Assembly (NCBI RefSeq): GCF_014647035.1
Contig: NZ_BMOK01000016.1
Coordinates: forward strand, 1 to 64,000
Direction: 5' to 3'
Length of the DNA: 64,000 nucleotides
From: Sporolactobacillus putidus
GTDB lineage: Bacteria; Bacillota; Bacilli; Bacillales; Sporolactobacillaceae
Part shown: positions 44,682 to 55,273 of the stretch, in pieces
Layout of the letters: the number at the start of each line of letters is the position of its first letter
How positions within the stretch are numbered: position 1 is the first letter of the stretch
Program-made: the position numbers and the translations under genes
The notes under the pieces: generated by a model
What the model was told of the DNA's origin: nothing
What the model saw: only the letters and a program-made list of their open reading frames with translations
Databases searched by the model: none

Positions 44682-46958
44682 ATGCACCTGAAAAAGAGAC
44701 GTAAAATTTTCATGGCTGTTCTTTTGGTCACGGTTGGATCGCTGCTTTTCTTCGCACTGCTTGGAACGATTGCCCATGCGGCCGGTCTTGTCGATGATAC
44801 GGTCAGTGCTCAGAATGCTTACTCTAAATATCCTTTGGGCAATTACCAGCTCGATTTCTATGTGGATAATTCATGGGACTGGCTGCCGTGGAATTGGACC
44901 GATGGCATTGGCAAACAGGTCATGTATGGGCTATACGCGATCACTAATTTTATTTGGACGCTTTCTCTTTACCTGTCCAATGCGACAGGGTATCTCGTAC
45001 AGGAAGCCTATTCCTTAGATTTCGTTTCCAAGACTGCAAACGCGATTGGAAAAAACATGCAAACATTGGCAGGAATTTCGCCCAGCGGCTTTCATAGTTC
45101 TGGCTTTTATCCAGGGTTCCTGCTGATTTTTATTTTAATCCTCGGGATCTATGTGGCCTATGTGGGGCTGATCAAGCGAGAGACCACCAAAGTGATTCAC
45201 GCCGTGATGAACTTTTTGGTGGTTTTTCTTCTGTCCGCTTCCTTTATTGCCTATGCCCCAGACTATATCGGCAAAATCAATGGATTTTCGGCGGACATCA
45301 GCAAGGCTAGTCTGTCGCTGGGGACAAAAATGGTGATGCCACACTCGGGAAGTCATGGCCAGGACAGCGCAGCCCTCATCCGGGATAACTTGTTTTCGAT
45401 ACAAGTGCAGCAGCCCTGGCTGCTTCTACAGTATGGCAATTCTGATATGACTAAAATCGGACAGAAACGGGTGGAAAAGCTGCTGTCCGCAGATCCGGAC
45501 GCAAACAACGGCGCAGACCGGGAAGCGGTTGTTAAAGAGGAAATTGAAAAAGAAGGCAATAAGAACCTGACACTCACCAAGGCGACCCCACGTTTGGGGA
45601 TGGTGTTCTTCCTGTTTCTATTCAATATCGGGATTTCCATCTTCGTGTTTCTACTTTCGGGGATCATGATTTTCTCGCAGATCCTGTTCATCATCTATGC
45701 CCTCTTCCTGCCCATCAGTTTTCTGCTTTCCATGATCCCGGGCTTTAATGGCATGGGCAAACAGGCCATCATGAAGCTTTTCAATGTCATCATGACACGG
45801 GCAGGCATTACGCTAATTGTCACGATTGCCTTTTCCATTTCCACCATGCTTTACGCCCTATCCGGAGAATTCCCGTTTTTCCTGATTGCCTTTTTACAGA
45901 TTGTGACTTTTGCAGGTATTTACGCCAAACTGGGTGACCTTATGGGTCTATTCCACTTGCAGGCGAGTGATTCTCAGCAGATGGGAAGCCAAATCCTGCA
46001 ACGGCCTTATCGGTTCTTACATCGCGAGACGCGGCGATGGAAGCGGAAAATGGGTCGCTTTTTTACGGCCGGAGCAACCGGTGCGGCAGCTGGCCCTGGG
46101 GCAAGGGCAAAAGCTTCGAGGTCCGGAGCTTCCCAACGGACGCAAACCCGCAGCCAACGTCCAACACAAGGATCAAAGAAATCCCAGCTTGAGCCCCGTA
46201 CAGGTCGGTCAGCGGGTGCGGGCAAAGAGACAATAAAGCGAAGCACGGACAACCCAAATCCAAGAAAGAAGCAAACAGCGGCTTTACCTTTGAATACCCG
46301 CCAAGTCTTGATTCATGGGAAGACAGAAAAGCACGACACGATGACAAAAAAGACAGAGGACGCCAAAAGTCGTACAGTGCAAAAAATCGCGGACAAAAAA
46401 CAGAACCGTGAAGAGAACCAAATGCAGCAGCGTCCGACGATTGCGCAACGCCGACTGGAACTTAACCGGGACCGTCAACAAAAGGCAACCGAACAGGATT
46501 TCGTTGAACGGCCTAAAACCAAATTAACAAAAGATAAACCAGCCAAGAAGCAAAAAACGGCAAGGCCTCATTCGGCACCTGCACGGTCTGTAATGCCTGA
46601 TTCCACGCTGAAGACAAACAAAAGGACGATAAACTCAATCCACTCATTCAAGGATCAGGCGAAAAAAAGCCAAGCAAAAAATACCGAGCTCAATCGGCCG
46701 GTCGTCCAGATGCCAGATTCTACAGTACGCCAAGATCTCACCAAGCAGGATCTTAACAGGAGAAGCCCAGTTGCGACGCAGAAAGAGCACGCACCGACTC
46801 ATCCAAACGCAACGCGACAACCGTTTACACCAAAAAAGAGCCGACAACTGGCCACGATGATCAAAAAACAAGAGGCAACCCTCAGGCATAATCGGACAGA
46901 AACGGGTCAACAGACAAGGCAACGCGTGACTCGTAGGCAGAGAGGAAGCCAAAAATGA
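44682..46958 (+). CDS. VirB6-like channel protein, Tn916 Orf15-like
   Basis: This 758-residue protein has a signal-like N-terminus, six to eight membrane segments within the first 430 residues (for example FHSSGFYPGFLLIFILILGI and LGMVFFLFLFNIGISIFVFL), and a long basic tail rich in Lys, Arg, Gln and Thr (residues 450-758). VirB6-like proteins form the inner-membrane pore; the tail probably faces the cytoplasm. ATG directly follows the preceding stop, so translation is coupled. Confidence 0.88.
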   Translation: MHLKKRRKIFMAVLLVTVGSLLFFALLGTIAHAAGLVDDTVSAQNAYSKYPLGNYQLDFYVDNSWDWLPWNWTDGIGKQVMYGLYAITNFIWTLSLYLSNATGYLVQEAYSLDFVSKTANAIGKNMQTLAGISPSGFHSSGFYPGFLLIFILILGIYVAYVGLIKRETTKVIHAVMNFLVVFLLSASFIAYAPDYIGKINGFSADISKASLSLGTKMVMPHSGSHGQDSAALIRDNLFSIQVQQPWLLLQYGNSDMTKIGQKRVEKLLSADPDANNGADREAVVKEEIEKEGNKNLTLTKATPRLGMVFFLFLFNIGISIFVFLLSGIMIFSQILFIIYALFLPISFLLSMIPGFNGMGKQAIMKLFNVIMTRAGITLIVTIAFSISTMLYALSGEFPFFLIAFLQIVTFAGIYAKLGDLMGLFHLQASDSQQMGSQILQRPYRFLHRETRRWKRKMGRFFTAGATGAAAGPGARAKASRSGASQRTQTRSQRPTQGSKKSQLEPRTGRSAGAGKETIKRSTDNPNPRKKQTAALPLNTRQVLIHGKTEKHDTMTKKTEDAKSRTVQKIADKKQNREENQMQQRPTIAQRRLELNRDRQQKATEQDFVERPKTKLTKDKPAKKQKTARPHSAPARSVMPDSTLKTNKRTINSIHSFKDQAKKSQAKNTELNRPVVQMPDSTVRQDLTKQDLNRRSPVATQKEHAPTHPNATRQPFTPKKSRQLATMIKKQEATLRHNRTETGQQTRQRVTRRQRGSQK

Positions 46959-47962
46959 GATTAAACGTTTGGCTAATCTTCGGTGCCGTTTTCGCTATGC
47001 TGATTTCCCTACTAATTTTTGTCGCTGTTTTCATTTCAAATGAAGAGGATGGAGACGGCAGCGGCAATGGGATCGATCTTGCAGGTGCTAATCTGTCACA
47101 GGAAGTACTGGCCCACCAGCCAATGGTGGAAAAGTATGCCAAGAAATATCAAATCGAACGCTATGTCGGTGATTTGCTTGCCATCATGCAGGTGGAAAGC
47201 GGAGGTCGTGGCACAGATGTCATGCAGTCGATGGCCTCGACCGGACAACCTCAGCATTCCTTTACTGTGGAGAAGTCGATTCAGCAAGGGTGCAAATATT
47301 TTGCGGCTTTACTAAAGTCTTCTAGGAAAAAAGGAGGCGACATCAATACCGTGATTCAATCTTACAACTATGGAGGAAATTTCATCGATTACGTGGCGAG
47401 CCACGGTAAAAAATACACCTTTGAACTTGCGGAGAACTTTGCGAAAGAAAAATCCGATGGGGAAAAAGTTTCTTACACAAACCCGATTGCATTGAAGAAA
47501 AATAGTGGCTGGCGATACCGTTACGGAAATATGTTCTATGTCGCTTTGGTCTCGCAATATTTGACCGTGGCACATTTCGACAATGCCACCGTTCAGGCAA
47601 TCATGAACGAAGCCTTGAAATATCAAGGCTGGCGCTATGTGTTTGGGGGAGACAATCCCAACACGTCCTTTGATTGTAGTGGATTGACGCAATGGAGCTT
47701 TGGAAAAGCGGGCATTAGACTGCCTCGGACAGCTCAGGAACAGTATGACGTCACGCAGCATCTTCCGCTATCGGAAGCGAAACCGGGGGATTTGGTGTTT
47801 TTTCACGATACCTATAATGCAGCTACTTATATCACACACGTCGGTATTTATGTCGGTAACAATCGCATGTATCAAGCTGGTGATCCGATTGGGTATGCCG
47901 ATCTTACAACCTCATACTGGCAGAAACACCTAGTCAGCGCCGGTCGGATCAAAAACAAATAG
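46955..47962 (+). CDS. cell-wall hydrolase with lytic transglycosylase and NlpC/P60 domains, Tn916 Orf14-like
   Basis: This 335-residue protein has one N-terminal membrane anchor (LIFGAVFAMLISLLIFVAVF). A lysozyme-like domain follows with LLAIMQVESGGRG (catalytic Glu) and VIQSYNYGG. The C-terminal NlpC/P60 domain has FDCSGLTQWSF (Cys) and YITHVGIYVGN (His). It opens the cell wall locally for the mating channel. It overlaps the preceding gene by four bases. Confidence 0.93.
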   Translation: MRLNVWLIFGAVFAMLISLLIFVAVFISNEEDGDGSGNGIDLAGANLSQEVLAHQPMVEKYAKKYQIERYVGDLLAIMQVESGGRGTDVMQSMASTGQPQHSFTVEKSIQQGCKYFAALLKSSRKKGGDINTVIQSYNYGGNFIDYVASHGKKYTFELAENFAKEKSDGEKVSYTNPIALKKNSGWRYRYGNMFYVALVSQYLTVAHFDNATVQAIMNEALKYQGWRYVFGGDNPNTSFDCSGLTQWSFGKAGIRLPRTAQEQYDVTQHLPLSEAKPGDLVFFHDTYNAATYITHVGIYVGNNRMYQAGDPIGYADLTTSYWQKHLVSAGRIKNK

Positions 47963-47979
47963 AAAGGAAGATTTAAGCT

Positions 47980-48876
47980 ATGAAAATAAGAAAAAAAGAA
48001 AAGCAGCTCAAGTCCCCAAAGATCCACGTGATGAAAGTCGGAATCCACAGAAAATGGGTCATTTTTCTGTGGATTCTGCTGATAAGCAGTGTTGCTTTTG
48101 GCATCTACAAAAATTTTACCGCCATCAATAGGCACACGGTTCATGAAACAAAAGTGATTGAAAAACAAGTGATAAATATCAACCCGATCGAAAATTTCAT
48201 CAAAAACTTTGCCAAAGTCTATTATTCATGGAAAAACAACCAGAATGTAATCGACCAACGGACAGAAGCTCTCAAAGGGTATCTGACTAAAGAATTACAG
48301 GATTTAAACATCGACACCATTCGCAGGGACATTCCTACCTCTTCTTCAGTTAACGACGTGGAAATCTGGAAGGTAAGGCAAATCGATGAACACGAGTATG
48401 CCGTCATTTTTTCCGTTGATCAGCTGATAACGGAGGGCGACACAAAAAAGGCGGTGAATGCCTCTTATGAGGTGGGAGTCTATATGGATAAAGCCGGAAA
48501 CATGGTCATCGTCAGAAATCCCACCATTTGTGAGATTCCTGTGAAGTCAGGTTATGAGCCAAAAGCAGTAGAAAATGATGGTACGGTGAATGGAGGTACG
48601 ACAGAAGAAATCAACGTATTTTTAAAAACGTTCTTTAAACTATATCCTACTGCAAGTAAAGAAGAACTGTCCTACTATGTCAAAGACAATGTGCTGAAAC
48701 CGATTGGCAAGGACTATGTCTTTTCAGAGATGATCAATCCGGTGTATCGGAAAGTGGGCAATCAAGTGCAGGTTTCAGTATCCGTGAAGTATCTCGATCA
48801 GCAAACAAAGGCGACGCAGATTTCACAGCTTGATTTGACTCTGCAAAAAGATAAAAATTGGATGATTGTTAAATAA
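47980..48876 (+). CDS. TcpC-family conjugation protein, Tn916 Orf13-like
   Basis: This 298-residue bitopic protein has a basic N-terminus, a membrane helix (VIFLWILLISSVAFGIYKNF), and two NTF2-like outer domains (about residues 70-190 and 205-298), the TcpC layout. It interacts with the wall hydrolase and channel proteins. AAAGGAAG precedes the ATG. It is the last gene of the conjugation module. Confidence 0.9.
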   Translation: MKIRKKEKQLKSPKIHVMKVGIHRKWVIFLWILLISSVAFGIYKNFTAINRHTVHETKVIEKQVININPIENFIKNFAKVYYSWKNNQNVIDQRTEALKGYLTKELQDLNIDTIRRDIPTSSSVNDVEIWKVRQIDEHEYAVIFSVDQLITEGDTKKAVNASYEVGVYMDKAGNMVIVRNPTICEIPVKSGYEPKAVENDGTVNGGTTEEINVFLKTFFKLYPTASKEELSYYVKDNVLKPIGKDYVFSEMINPVYRKVGNQVQVSVSVKYLDQQTKATQISQLDLTLQKDKNWMIVK

Positions 48877-49549
48877 AAAATATTTCGGTTAGTTCAAAGA
48901 AGTTAAGCCATTTATCTCAGAAAAGTTAAAAATATCAGTAGAAGTATTGGATGAAAAAAAGAAGTTTAGCTTCTTGATTACTTTTTTCAATAAGTGCCTA
49001 ATATTAACCCACCGGCTGCCAGTAGGTTTTTTCAGGACTCGGTGAAATATTCTCATACAGTCTTAATGGTTCAACTTCGTAGCATTATAAAAGAAGAGTT
49101 TATTCGGGCTGTCTTTTTGTCTTGACAGGAAAAATACGAGGGGAAATGAGAGAATGCATTTTTCTTTCGGGCTTTTTTTCTTTTTTTAGGTGGACTAAAG
49201 TATCTCTTAAAATCATTGCCAAGGGTACTGTTTTCAATTTCAGTAACCACCTTAGTAATGCTTTTTTTATGGTACAAAATGCTTTAAGGCGTTCATCATT
49301 GATAAACTAGGTATGATAAACTGATTCCGCATCTCGTATGTATTGTATTCTTCAATGATTTTATCGAGCTCTTTACTAGCCAACTGGCATACCTCCGTAG
49401 GAACTCTATAACCTTATTATAACGTAAGTACAAGCCCTGGAAGGGGAGACATCGCAGTTCCCAAATCTGACAGGGCATACGATTTATTTTCATCTTAAAG
49501 GGTATATTACCTGATGTGATTAATTTTATTGTGTCAGGAGTGATCAGCG
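48877..49549. other. gap between conjugation module and copper genes, with a broken minus-strand reading frame
   Basis: Between about 49100 and 49420 the minus strand can be read in pieces: VPTEVCQLASKELDKIIEEY, FIIPSLSMMNALKHFVP and, after a stop, KKSITKVVTEIENSTLGN. They look like one decayed protein that I cannot name. No intact gene is supported. A weak terminator-like hairpin follows the module near 49007-49033. Confidence 0.4.
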
Positions 49550-50116
49550 TTGGCAATAAAAAAATTCTGCGTATCCTTTTTTTTATTAGTTCTTGTTGTG
49601 GCGTTAACTGGGTGTAGCACAAACCAGGGAACAAATGACAGTTCAAGCTCCATGAGCCATGATATGAATAGAGATCATGATCAGCACGCTATGTCGGATC
49701 GCGATGTTCCACAGGGCCTTGTGGCAACAATGAATCCTGAATTTAAAAAGGGGAGTAAAGTGACGCTGAAAACAGATCATATGTCCGGTATGATGAATGC
49801 TAAAGGAACGGTTGCCGGAGTTTATACTACTAATGTGTATACTGTTACTTATCATCCAACTAACGGTGGGAAGGTGGTTAGAAATCATAAGTGGGTTATC
49901 CAGCAAGAGTTACAGACTCACAACAAAGGACTTCTCAAAACGGGGACAAAGGTTAAGCTAAATGCCAGCCATATGCCAGGGATGATGGGCGCAGAAGCAA
50001 CAATTGACAGTGCTAAGCAAACGAATATTTATATGGTCAATTATACTGATACTAAGACTGGAAAAGTGATAAAAAACCATAAATGGGTGACTGAAGATGA
50101 ATTGATATCTCGATAA
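49550..50116 (+). CDS. YdhK-type lipoprotein with two DUF1541 repeats
   Basis: The 188-residue product has a lipoprotein signal (LVVALTGCS, acylated Cys at 22) and a His/Met-rich stretch (MSHDMNRDHDQHAMSDRDV). Two DUF1541 repeats of about 60 residues follow, each ending NHKWV (VVRNHKWVIQQEL and VIKNHKWVTEDEL). YdhK-like proteins accompany copper-resistance genes and probably bind Cu(I) outside the cell. The start is TTG after CAGGAGTG. Confidence 0.85.
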   Translation: MAIKKFCVSFFLLVLVVALTGCSTNQGTNDSSSSMSHDMNRDHDQHAMSDRDVPQGLVATMNPEFKKGSKVTLKTDHMSGMMNAKGTVAGVYTTNVYTVTYHPTNGGKVVRNHKWVIQQELQTHNKGLLKTGTKVKLNASHMPGMMGAEATIDSAKQTNIYMVNYTDTKTGKVIKNHKWVTEDELISR

Positions 50117-50231
50117 TTCATCTATATTTTGATCATTATTCGTTCTTTCCTCTCCTTTTATTCAAGGTATACCGATGCTCATTTTGCAGATTTTAATTTT
50201 TCTATGAATTAGTAGCTACTCATGCAAAAAA

Positions 50232-50266
50232 GTGAGGGGGAAAGTCATATTGACTTTCCCCCTCAC
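50232..50266. terminator. bidirectional terminator, perfect 16-bp stem
   Basis: GTGAGGGGGAAAGTCA pairs with its exact complement. A bases before and T bases after allow it to serve the convergent genes on both sides. Confidence 0.88.
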
Positions 50267-50290
50267 ACTTATTTAAGACCTATCTCATGA

Positions 50291-50530
50291 TCAGTCATCC
50301 AAGATCTTTTTCATTTTTTTGTATTCATCCTCTGTGATTTCACCTTGGGCAAATCGTTCTTTTAAAATCGCGTACCCTTGTTTATTGGTGTCTGAATGGT
50401 GATTCATTTTTTTAATTAGGGTAATCACTAGATAGATCACGGCAATAAACAGTGATAGTTGCACAAGCCATCCGATAAAACCCATACCTAAGCCAAAACC
50501 ACTCATCATACCACCATTCCATCCCATCAT
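50291..50530 (-). CDS. SHOCT-domain small membrane protein
   Basis: The 79-residue product has a Met/Gly-rich N-terminus (MMGWNGGMMSGFGLGMG), one membrane helix (WLVQLSLFIAVIYLVITLI) and a C-terminal SHOCT domain (LKERFAQGEITEDEYKKMKKIL). Such proteins often lie beside copper efflux genes. It starts 60 bases after the multicopper oxidase stop and likely shares its transcript. The ATG at 50530 follows AAAGGTGGTG. Confidence 0.8.
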   Translation of the reverse strand: MMGWNGGMMSGFGLGMGFIGWLVQLSLFIAVIYLVITLIKKMNHHSDTNKQGYAILKERFAQGEITEDEYKKMKKILDD

Positions 50531-50590
50531 ATCTACCACCACCTTTGAGACTATTGTAACATGATCGTTTAGCCTCTAATTTAAGAATAC

Positions 50591-52261
50591 TTACTCTGGT
50601 TTATTGTTACTCGAAGAACTTGGAACATAACTTGAATGGAAATCTGTATACTGGACCTCGGTTATCATCCCTGCGTTCGCGTGATGCAGATCGTGGCAGT
50701 GAAACAGCCAGTTACCCGGATTATCGGCTAGGAAGGCAACCTCATAAGTTTCACCCGGTTTTACATTCAACGTATCTTTGTAAATGGGGGAACCGTTGAC
50801 CGGTTTGCCATTTTTGCTCAAAACCTGGAAAAAGTGGCCATGGAGATGCATTGGATGGTTATTCATATGATCACGATTGACCAGCTTGACCTTCACGCGA
50901 TCCCCCGTTTTAACCTTAATCGGATCTGTATTTGGGAAGGTTTTCCCATTGATCGTATAGATCATCCCATTATTGTTCATACCTGCATTAAGGTTCATGG
51001 TATAGGTGACGTCGTATTTTTGATTCAGCGTAAACTCAGGTTTTGTTTTAGACCCGTAGTCAGCAAAGTTTATAGCCGGCAATTGTGTGCTTGCATTAGG
51101 TTGATCGGTTGTAGCCTTGCTACCTTCATAGTCAATTAAGGCCTTCATCCCGTTCGTACCCTTTGCTGTTCCATGATCTTCGATATACCATTTTCCCGGA
51201 TTGTCCGCAGTAAAGGCTACATCATATCGTTCACCTGGTGCGATGGAAATGACCTGGTTTTTAACGGCCTGCGGATTGTTTATAGGCTGACCATCAGTTG
51301 CAATTACTTTAATGTTGTGACCATGGATATGAATGTTATGCGGGAGGTAGCCGGCATTAATGAAACGCAGCCGAACATTATCCCCTTTCTTGACCGTCAG
51401 AGGTTTAACCAGACTGCCGCTTTTTCCATTAATCGTGTACAAGTCGTACATGCTCATATTATCGGCCATCATATTCCCGGGCATATTCATGACGTTGCTG
51501 TTTCCGCTATCTGAACTGCTGTTGTCCATATTATCCATATTCATTCCACTACTGCCACCACTATTTGAGCTGCCTTGATCTGAACCGCCCATATCCATGC
51601 CGGGCATGCTGCCCATTCCGGAATCTCCGTTGTTTTTATTGCTTTGACCCGCAGGTGTCATCGCTTTAATCTGACTGTTGATCTGATTTTTATCGGTCAC
51701 CCATTCGTCCAGCATTAGGGTGTAATCCTTATCATATTTTTCTTTAGGATCTTCAACAATGAAGGCCCCATATAACCCTCGGTCCACCTGATTCACTGAA
51801 TCCTGGTGAGAGTGATACCAATAAGTGCCTGCTTTGTCAGCAACGAACTCATAAGTGAAGCTCTTTCCTGGGGCTACAGCGTTTTGTGTGACACCTGGGA
51901 TACCATCCATTTTATTAGGAACTGGATAACCGTGCCAGTGAATCGAAACGGGTGCAGAAAGCTCATTCTTTAAGGTGACACGCACTTTCTGGCCTTTTTG
52001 TACATGAATTTCCGGTCCGGGTGCTGATCCGTTAAACGTCCAAACTGGGACAGTAACGCCGTTGCTCAATTTTTGTGTCCCTTTTTCGGCAACAAGCGTA
52101 ATATTTGGCCCTCTCAATATTTTGGGTGATTCTGAAGCAGCTGATTCGCTGCTCGCAGCCTGCTTGTTGGCTGTTTTGTTGCTATTTTCTGTAGTCGCAG
52201 AGCACGCAGTAATGATGAGTAGTGTGAAAATTGCCAGTGCGACGAAAAGAAACTTTTTCAT
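50591..52261 (-). CDS. multicopper oxidase lipoprotein (CueO/CopA-like)
   Basis: The product of 556 residues has a lipoprotein signal (LLIITACS). Its three cupredoxin domains contain the four copper-ligand motifs: HWHGYP, WYHSHQDS, HPMHLHGHFF and LFHCHDLHHANAGM. A Met/Gly/Ser/Asn-rich insert (about residues 195-260, GMGSMPGMDMGG) resembles the Cu(I)-binding insert of CueO. It would oxidise Cu(I) to less toxic Cu(II) outside the cell. The ATG at 52261 follows AAGGAGAG. It is divergent from copA. Confidence 0.92.
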   Translation of the reverse strand: MKKFLFVALAIFTLLIITACSATTENSNKTANKQAASSESAASESPKILRGPNITLVAEKGTQKLSNGVTVPVWTFNGSAPGPEIHVQKGQKVRVTLKNELSAPVSIHWHGYPVPNKMDGIPGVTQNAVAPGKSFTYEFVADKAGTYWYHSHQDSVNQVDRGLYGAFIVEDPKEKYDKDYTLMLDEWVTDKNQINSQIKAMTPAGQSNKNNGDSGMGSMPGMDMGGSDQGSSNSGGSSGMNMDNMDNSSSDSGNSNVMNMPGNMMADNMSMYDLYTINGKSGSLVKPLTVKKGDNVRLRFINAGYLPHNIHIHGHNIKVIATDGQPINNPQAVKNQVISIAPGERYDVAFTADNPGKWYIEDHGTAKGTNGMKALIDYEGSKATTDQPNASTQLPAINFADYGSKTKPEFTLNQKYDVTYTMNLNAGMNNNGMIYTINGKTFPNTDPIKVKTGDRVKVKLVNRDHMNNHPMHLHGHFFQVLSKNGKPVNGSPIYKDTLNVKPGETYEVAFLADNPGNWLFHCHDLHHANAGMITEVQYTDFHSSYVPSSSSNNKPE

Positions 52262-52657
52262 GGGTACACTCTCCTTATCTCGTTTCCACAAGTGTATCGA
52301 ACAAATGTGGAGAAACTGTGAAGATTTATAAATACTCAATAAAAATAAAGTTTAAATCAATGTATCTAGAGATCGTAATGATCAAGAAATCTATAGCTAT
52401 TAAATGTTAAATATAAAAGGCAGAGATCGTATCATTCCTTAGAACTGAGGGAATAAGGAAACCTGATGTTTCTCTGATTTTCCATTTCTATTCGTGCTTG
52501 TTCGCAAATGATTTCAAAAAAGATATGATATTTTTCATATCCTAACAAAAACTACACATCTGTTCATTAGAATAAATGAGACCAAGGGATAAGCAGTGCC
52601 TTCATTTAATTACGAAAAGCCTCACGACTAGGTATAACAGATCGCTCGATTTATCAT
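52262..52657. other. divergent region between the multicopper oxidase and copA
   Basis: AT-rich with no supported gene. It contains the oxidase leader at its left end; I did not find a copper-type operator for the oxidase. Confidence 0.45.
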
Positions 52658-52686
52658 TTGACGCGCATACCCCCTATGGGTATAAT
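52658..52686 (+). promoter_or_regulatory. copA promoter with CsoR-type operator
   Basis: TTGACG and TATAAT are separated by exactly 17 bases. The spacer and -10 contain ATACCCCCTATGGGTAT (52667-52683), the palindrome type bound by CsoR copper repressors. Transcription should start near 52693. No csoR is in the window. Confidence 0.8.
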
Positions 52687-52806
52687 AAAGCTGAAAGAAG
52701 ATGGCAGGAGCTGCTAACCTGAATCTTTAGTTGGAATAAATACAAATCATTTATTCTGGGGGTTCACATTGACTTCTGGATGAACGGATATAAGGGGATG
52801 AAATGG

Positions 52807-55206
52807 ATGAGTTCAAAGGCAATGCAGATTGGGATTACAGGGATGACCTGTGCTTCCTGCTCGACAAGGATTGAAAAATCGCTCAATAAGATGGATGGCG
52901 TCGAAGCGAATGTCAACCTCGCATTGGAAAAAGCGAAGGTGACCATCCATGAGGAAAAAGCAAAACCCACGGACATTGTACAAAAGATTGAAAAGCTGGG
53001 TTACGGCGTGCGAACGCAAAGGTTGGATACGGATATTCTTGGTATGACCTGTGCCTCTTGTGCCGCGCGTATTGAAAAGGGATTGAGCCGTATGGCAGGT
53101 GTAGTATCAGCCCAGGTTAATCTAGCGACTGAGTCTGGAACTGTGATCTTTCAGCCCGGGATCACCGAACCTACTGCGATTTATGATCAAGTCAAGAAAC
53201 TCGGTTACAAGGCTGTCCCGAAACAAGAACAGGCGACGGACGAAAAAGAGAAGGAACTTAAAAGAAAGCTGCAGAAACTGGTCTTGTCCGCTGTTCTTTC
53301 GCTGCCGTTGCTTTACACCATGATTGCACACTTGCCCTTTAACACAGGCCTACCGATCCCTCAGTTGCTGATGAATCCATGGTTCCAGCTCATCTTGGCT
53401 GGTATTGTGCAGTTCTACATTGGCGGCCAGTTTTATATCAGTGGTACAAAGGCTCTATTAAATAAGAGTGCCAATATGGATGTTCTGGTTGCACTGGGTA
53501 CGAGTGCTGCTTACTTTTATAGCGCGTTCGAGACACTCCGTTATCAGTTCGGCGGACTCACCAGTCCTGAGCTGTATTTTGAAACGAGTGCGATTTTAAT
53601 TACGCTTGTCCTGTTGGGTAAATATTTTGAATCACGTGCAAAAAGGCGGACGACTGCGGCGATTACTGAACTGATGGGACTGCAGGCCAAAGAGGCGACA
53701 ATCATTGAGGACGGGAAGGAACGAAAAGTACCGATCGATCAGGTTGCTGTCGGTGATTTGTTACGTGTCAAACCTGGAGAAAAAATACCTGTAGATGGTA
53801 TCGTTGTCAACGGCCGTTCTTCTGTTGACGAATCAATGATTACTGGTGAATCCATCCCTGTCGAAAAAGGAAAAGATGACAAAGTAATCGGCGCAACGGT
53901 GAATGCAAATGGAACGCTGACCATGAAGGCTGAAAAAGTTGGGAAAGATACGGCACTTGCCGGGATTGTCAAGATTGTTGAGGAAGCCCAGGGATCAAAA
54001 GCACCGATCCAGCGGCTCGCTGACAGTATCTCGGGTATCTTTGTCCCGATTGTGATCGGTATTTCGGTGCTGGCATTTCTTGTCTGGATTCTGTTTGTCA
54101 CTCCCGGTCAGTTTGCCCCAGCACTGATTGCGGCTATTAGTGTCCTTGTGATTGCCTGCCCTTGCGCTTTAGGCTTGGCAACGCCGACATCCATCATGGT
54201 TGGAACCGGCAAGGGGGCTGAGAACGGCATTCTTTTTAAAGGAGGTGAATATCTCGAAACAACCCAGAGTCTGCAGGCCATTCTGTTCGATAAGACGGGG
54301 ACAATTACTAATGGTAAGCCGGAAGTTACTGACATTATTGCACTGAATGGCGCAGCAAAAGAAGAACTCTTAACACTTGCTGCTTCGGCAGAATCAGCCA
54401 GTGAACATCCGCTGGCGCAGGCGATTGTTACCTATGGAAAGCAAAGCAGCCCGGATCTCCCATCACCGGATCAGTTCAAAGCCCTTGCCGGTTATGGTAT
54501 TAAAGCAATAGTTTCCGGGAAGGAAATAGTAATCGGCACACGGCGGCTGATGAAAGAGGAAGGCATTTCTTATTCTGAGACTGAGGAACGGATGAAGAAG
54601 CTTGAATCTGAAGGAAAAACGGCAATGTTTGTTGCCTACGATGGCAAGCTTCAGGGTATTATTGCCGTTGCAGACACGATCAAGACATCTTCGAAGCAAG
54701 CCATTGAAGAATTAAAGACACGTGGTCTTTCGGTGTATATGATTACGGGCGATAATGAGCGGACGGCTCAGGCGATTGCCAGACAGGCAGGCATTGACCA
54801 TGTGTTTTCCGAGGTTCTTCCCGAGGAAAAAGCAGCTAAAGTGAAAATTCTTCAAGAAAAGGGACTGAAGGTAGCCATGGTTGGTGATGGAATAAATGAC
54901 GCTCCGGCATTGGCTACAGCAGATATCGGCATGGCAATTGGCACTGGAACAGACGTGGCAATTGAGGCAGCTGATATCACATTGGTCGGTGGCGATCTGC
55001 TTCATATTCCAAAAGCGATTGATTTGAGTCGGAAAACGATGCGGAACATTCGTCAGAACTTGTTCTGGGCACTGTTCTATAATACGGTTGGCATTCCAGT
55101 GGCCGCACTCGGCCTGCTTGCGCCTTGGGTAGCCGGCGCTGCCATGGCCTTTAGTTCCGTATCCGTCGTGACGAACAGTTTACGTCTGAAACGGGTCAAA
55201 GTCTGA
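52807..55206 (+). CDS. copA: CopA, Cu(I)-exporting P1B-type ATPase
   Basis: This 799-residue ATPase pumps Cu(I) out of the cytosol. Two N-terminal metal-binding domains carry [15 protein letters not shown] and [15 protein letters not shown]. The membrane CPC motif is in [13 protein letters not shown], the phosphorylated Asp in [11 protein letters not shown], the His-Pro in SEHPLAQ and the hinge is [12 protein letters not shown]. The ATG at 52807 lies nine bases after AAGGGG; earlier in-frame ATGs have poorer ribosome sites. It is followed by two CopZ-like genes and is regulated by a CsoR-like site. Confidence 0.95.
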   Translation: MSSKAMQIGITGMTCASCSTRIEKSLNKMDGVEANVNLALEKAKVTIHEEKAKPTDIVQKIEKLGYGVRTQRLDTDILGMTCASCAARIEKGLSRMAGVVSAQVNLATESGTVIFQPGITEPTAIYDQVKKLGYKAVPKQEQATDEKEKELKRKLQKLVLSAVLSLPLLYTMIAHLPFNTGLPIPQLLMNPWFQLILAGIVQFYIGGQFYISGTKALLNKSANMDVLVALGTSAAYFYSAFETLRYQFGGLTSPELYFETSAILITLVLLGKYFESRAKRRTTAAITELMGLQAKEATIIEDGKERKVPIDQVAVGDLLRVKPGEKIPVDGIVVNGRSSVDESMITGESIPVEKGKDDKVIGATVNANGTLTMKAEKVGKDTALAGIVKIVEEAQGSKAPIQRLADSISGIFVPIVIGISVLAFLVWILFVTPGQFAPALIAAISVLVIACPCALGLATPTSIMVGTGKGAENGILFKGGEYLETTQSLQAILFDKTGTITNGKPEVTDIIALNGAAKEELLTLAASAESASEHPLAQAIVTYGKQSSPDLPSPDQFKALAGYGIKAIVSGKEIVIGTRRLMKEEGISYSETEERMKKLESEGKTAMFVAYDGKLQGIIAVADTIKTSSKQAIEELKTRGLSVYMITGDNERTAQAIARQAGIDHVFSEVLPEEKAAKVKILQEKGLKVAMVGDGINDAPALATADIGMAIGTGTDVAIEAADITLVGGDLLHIPKAIDLSRKTMRNIRQNLFWALFYNTVGIPVAALGLLAPWVAGAAMAFSSVSVVTNSLRLKRVKV

Positions 55207-55273
55207 AATTGAAAGGTTTTTTGACTGAGAAGCTGTAGAGCATCAAAAAAGATGAAAAGGAGATTGACGACTT

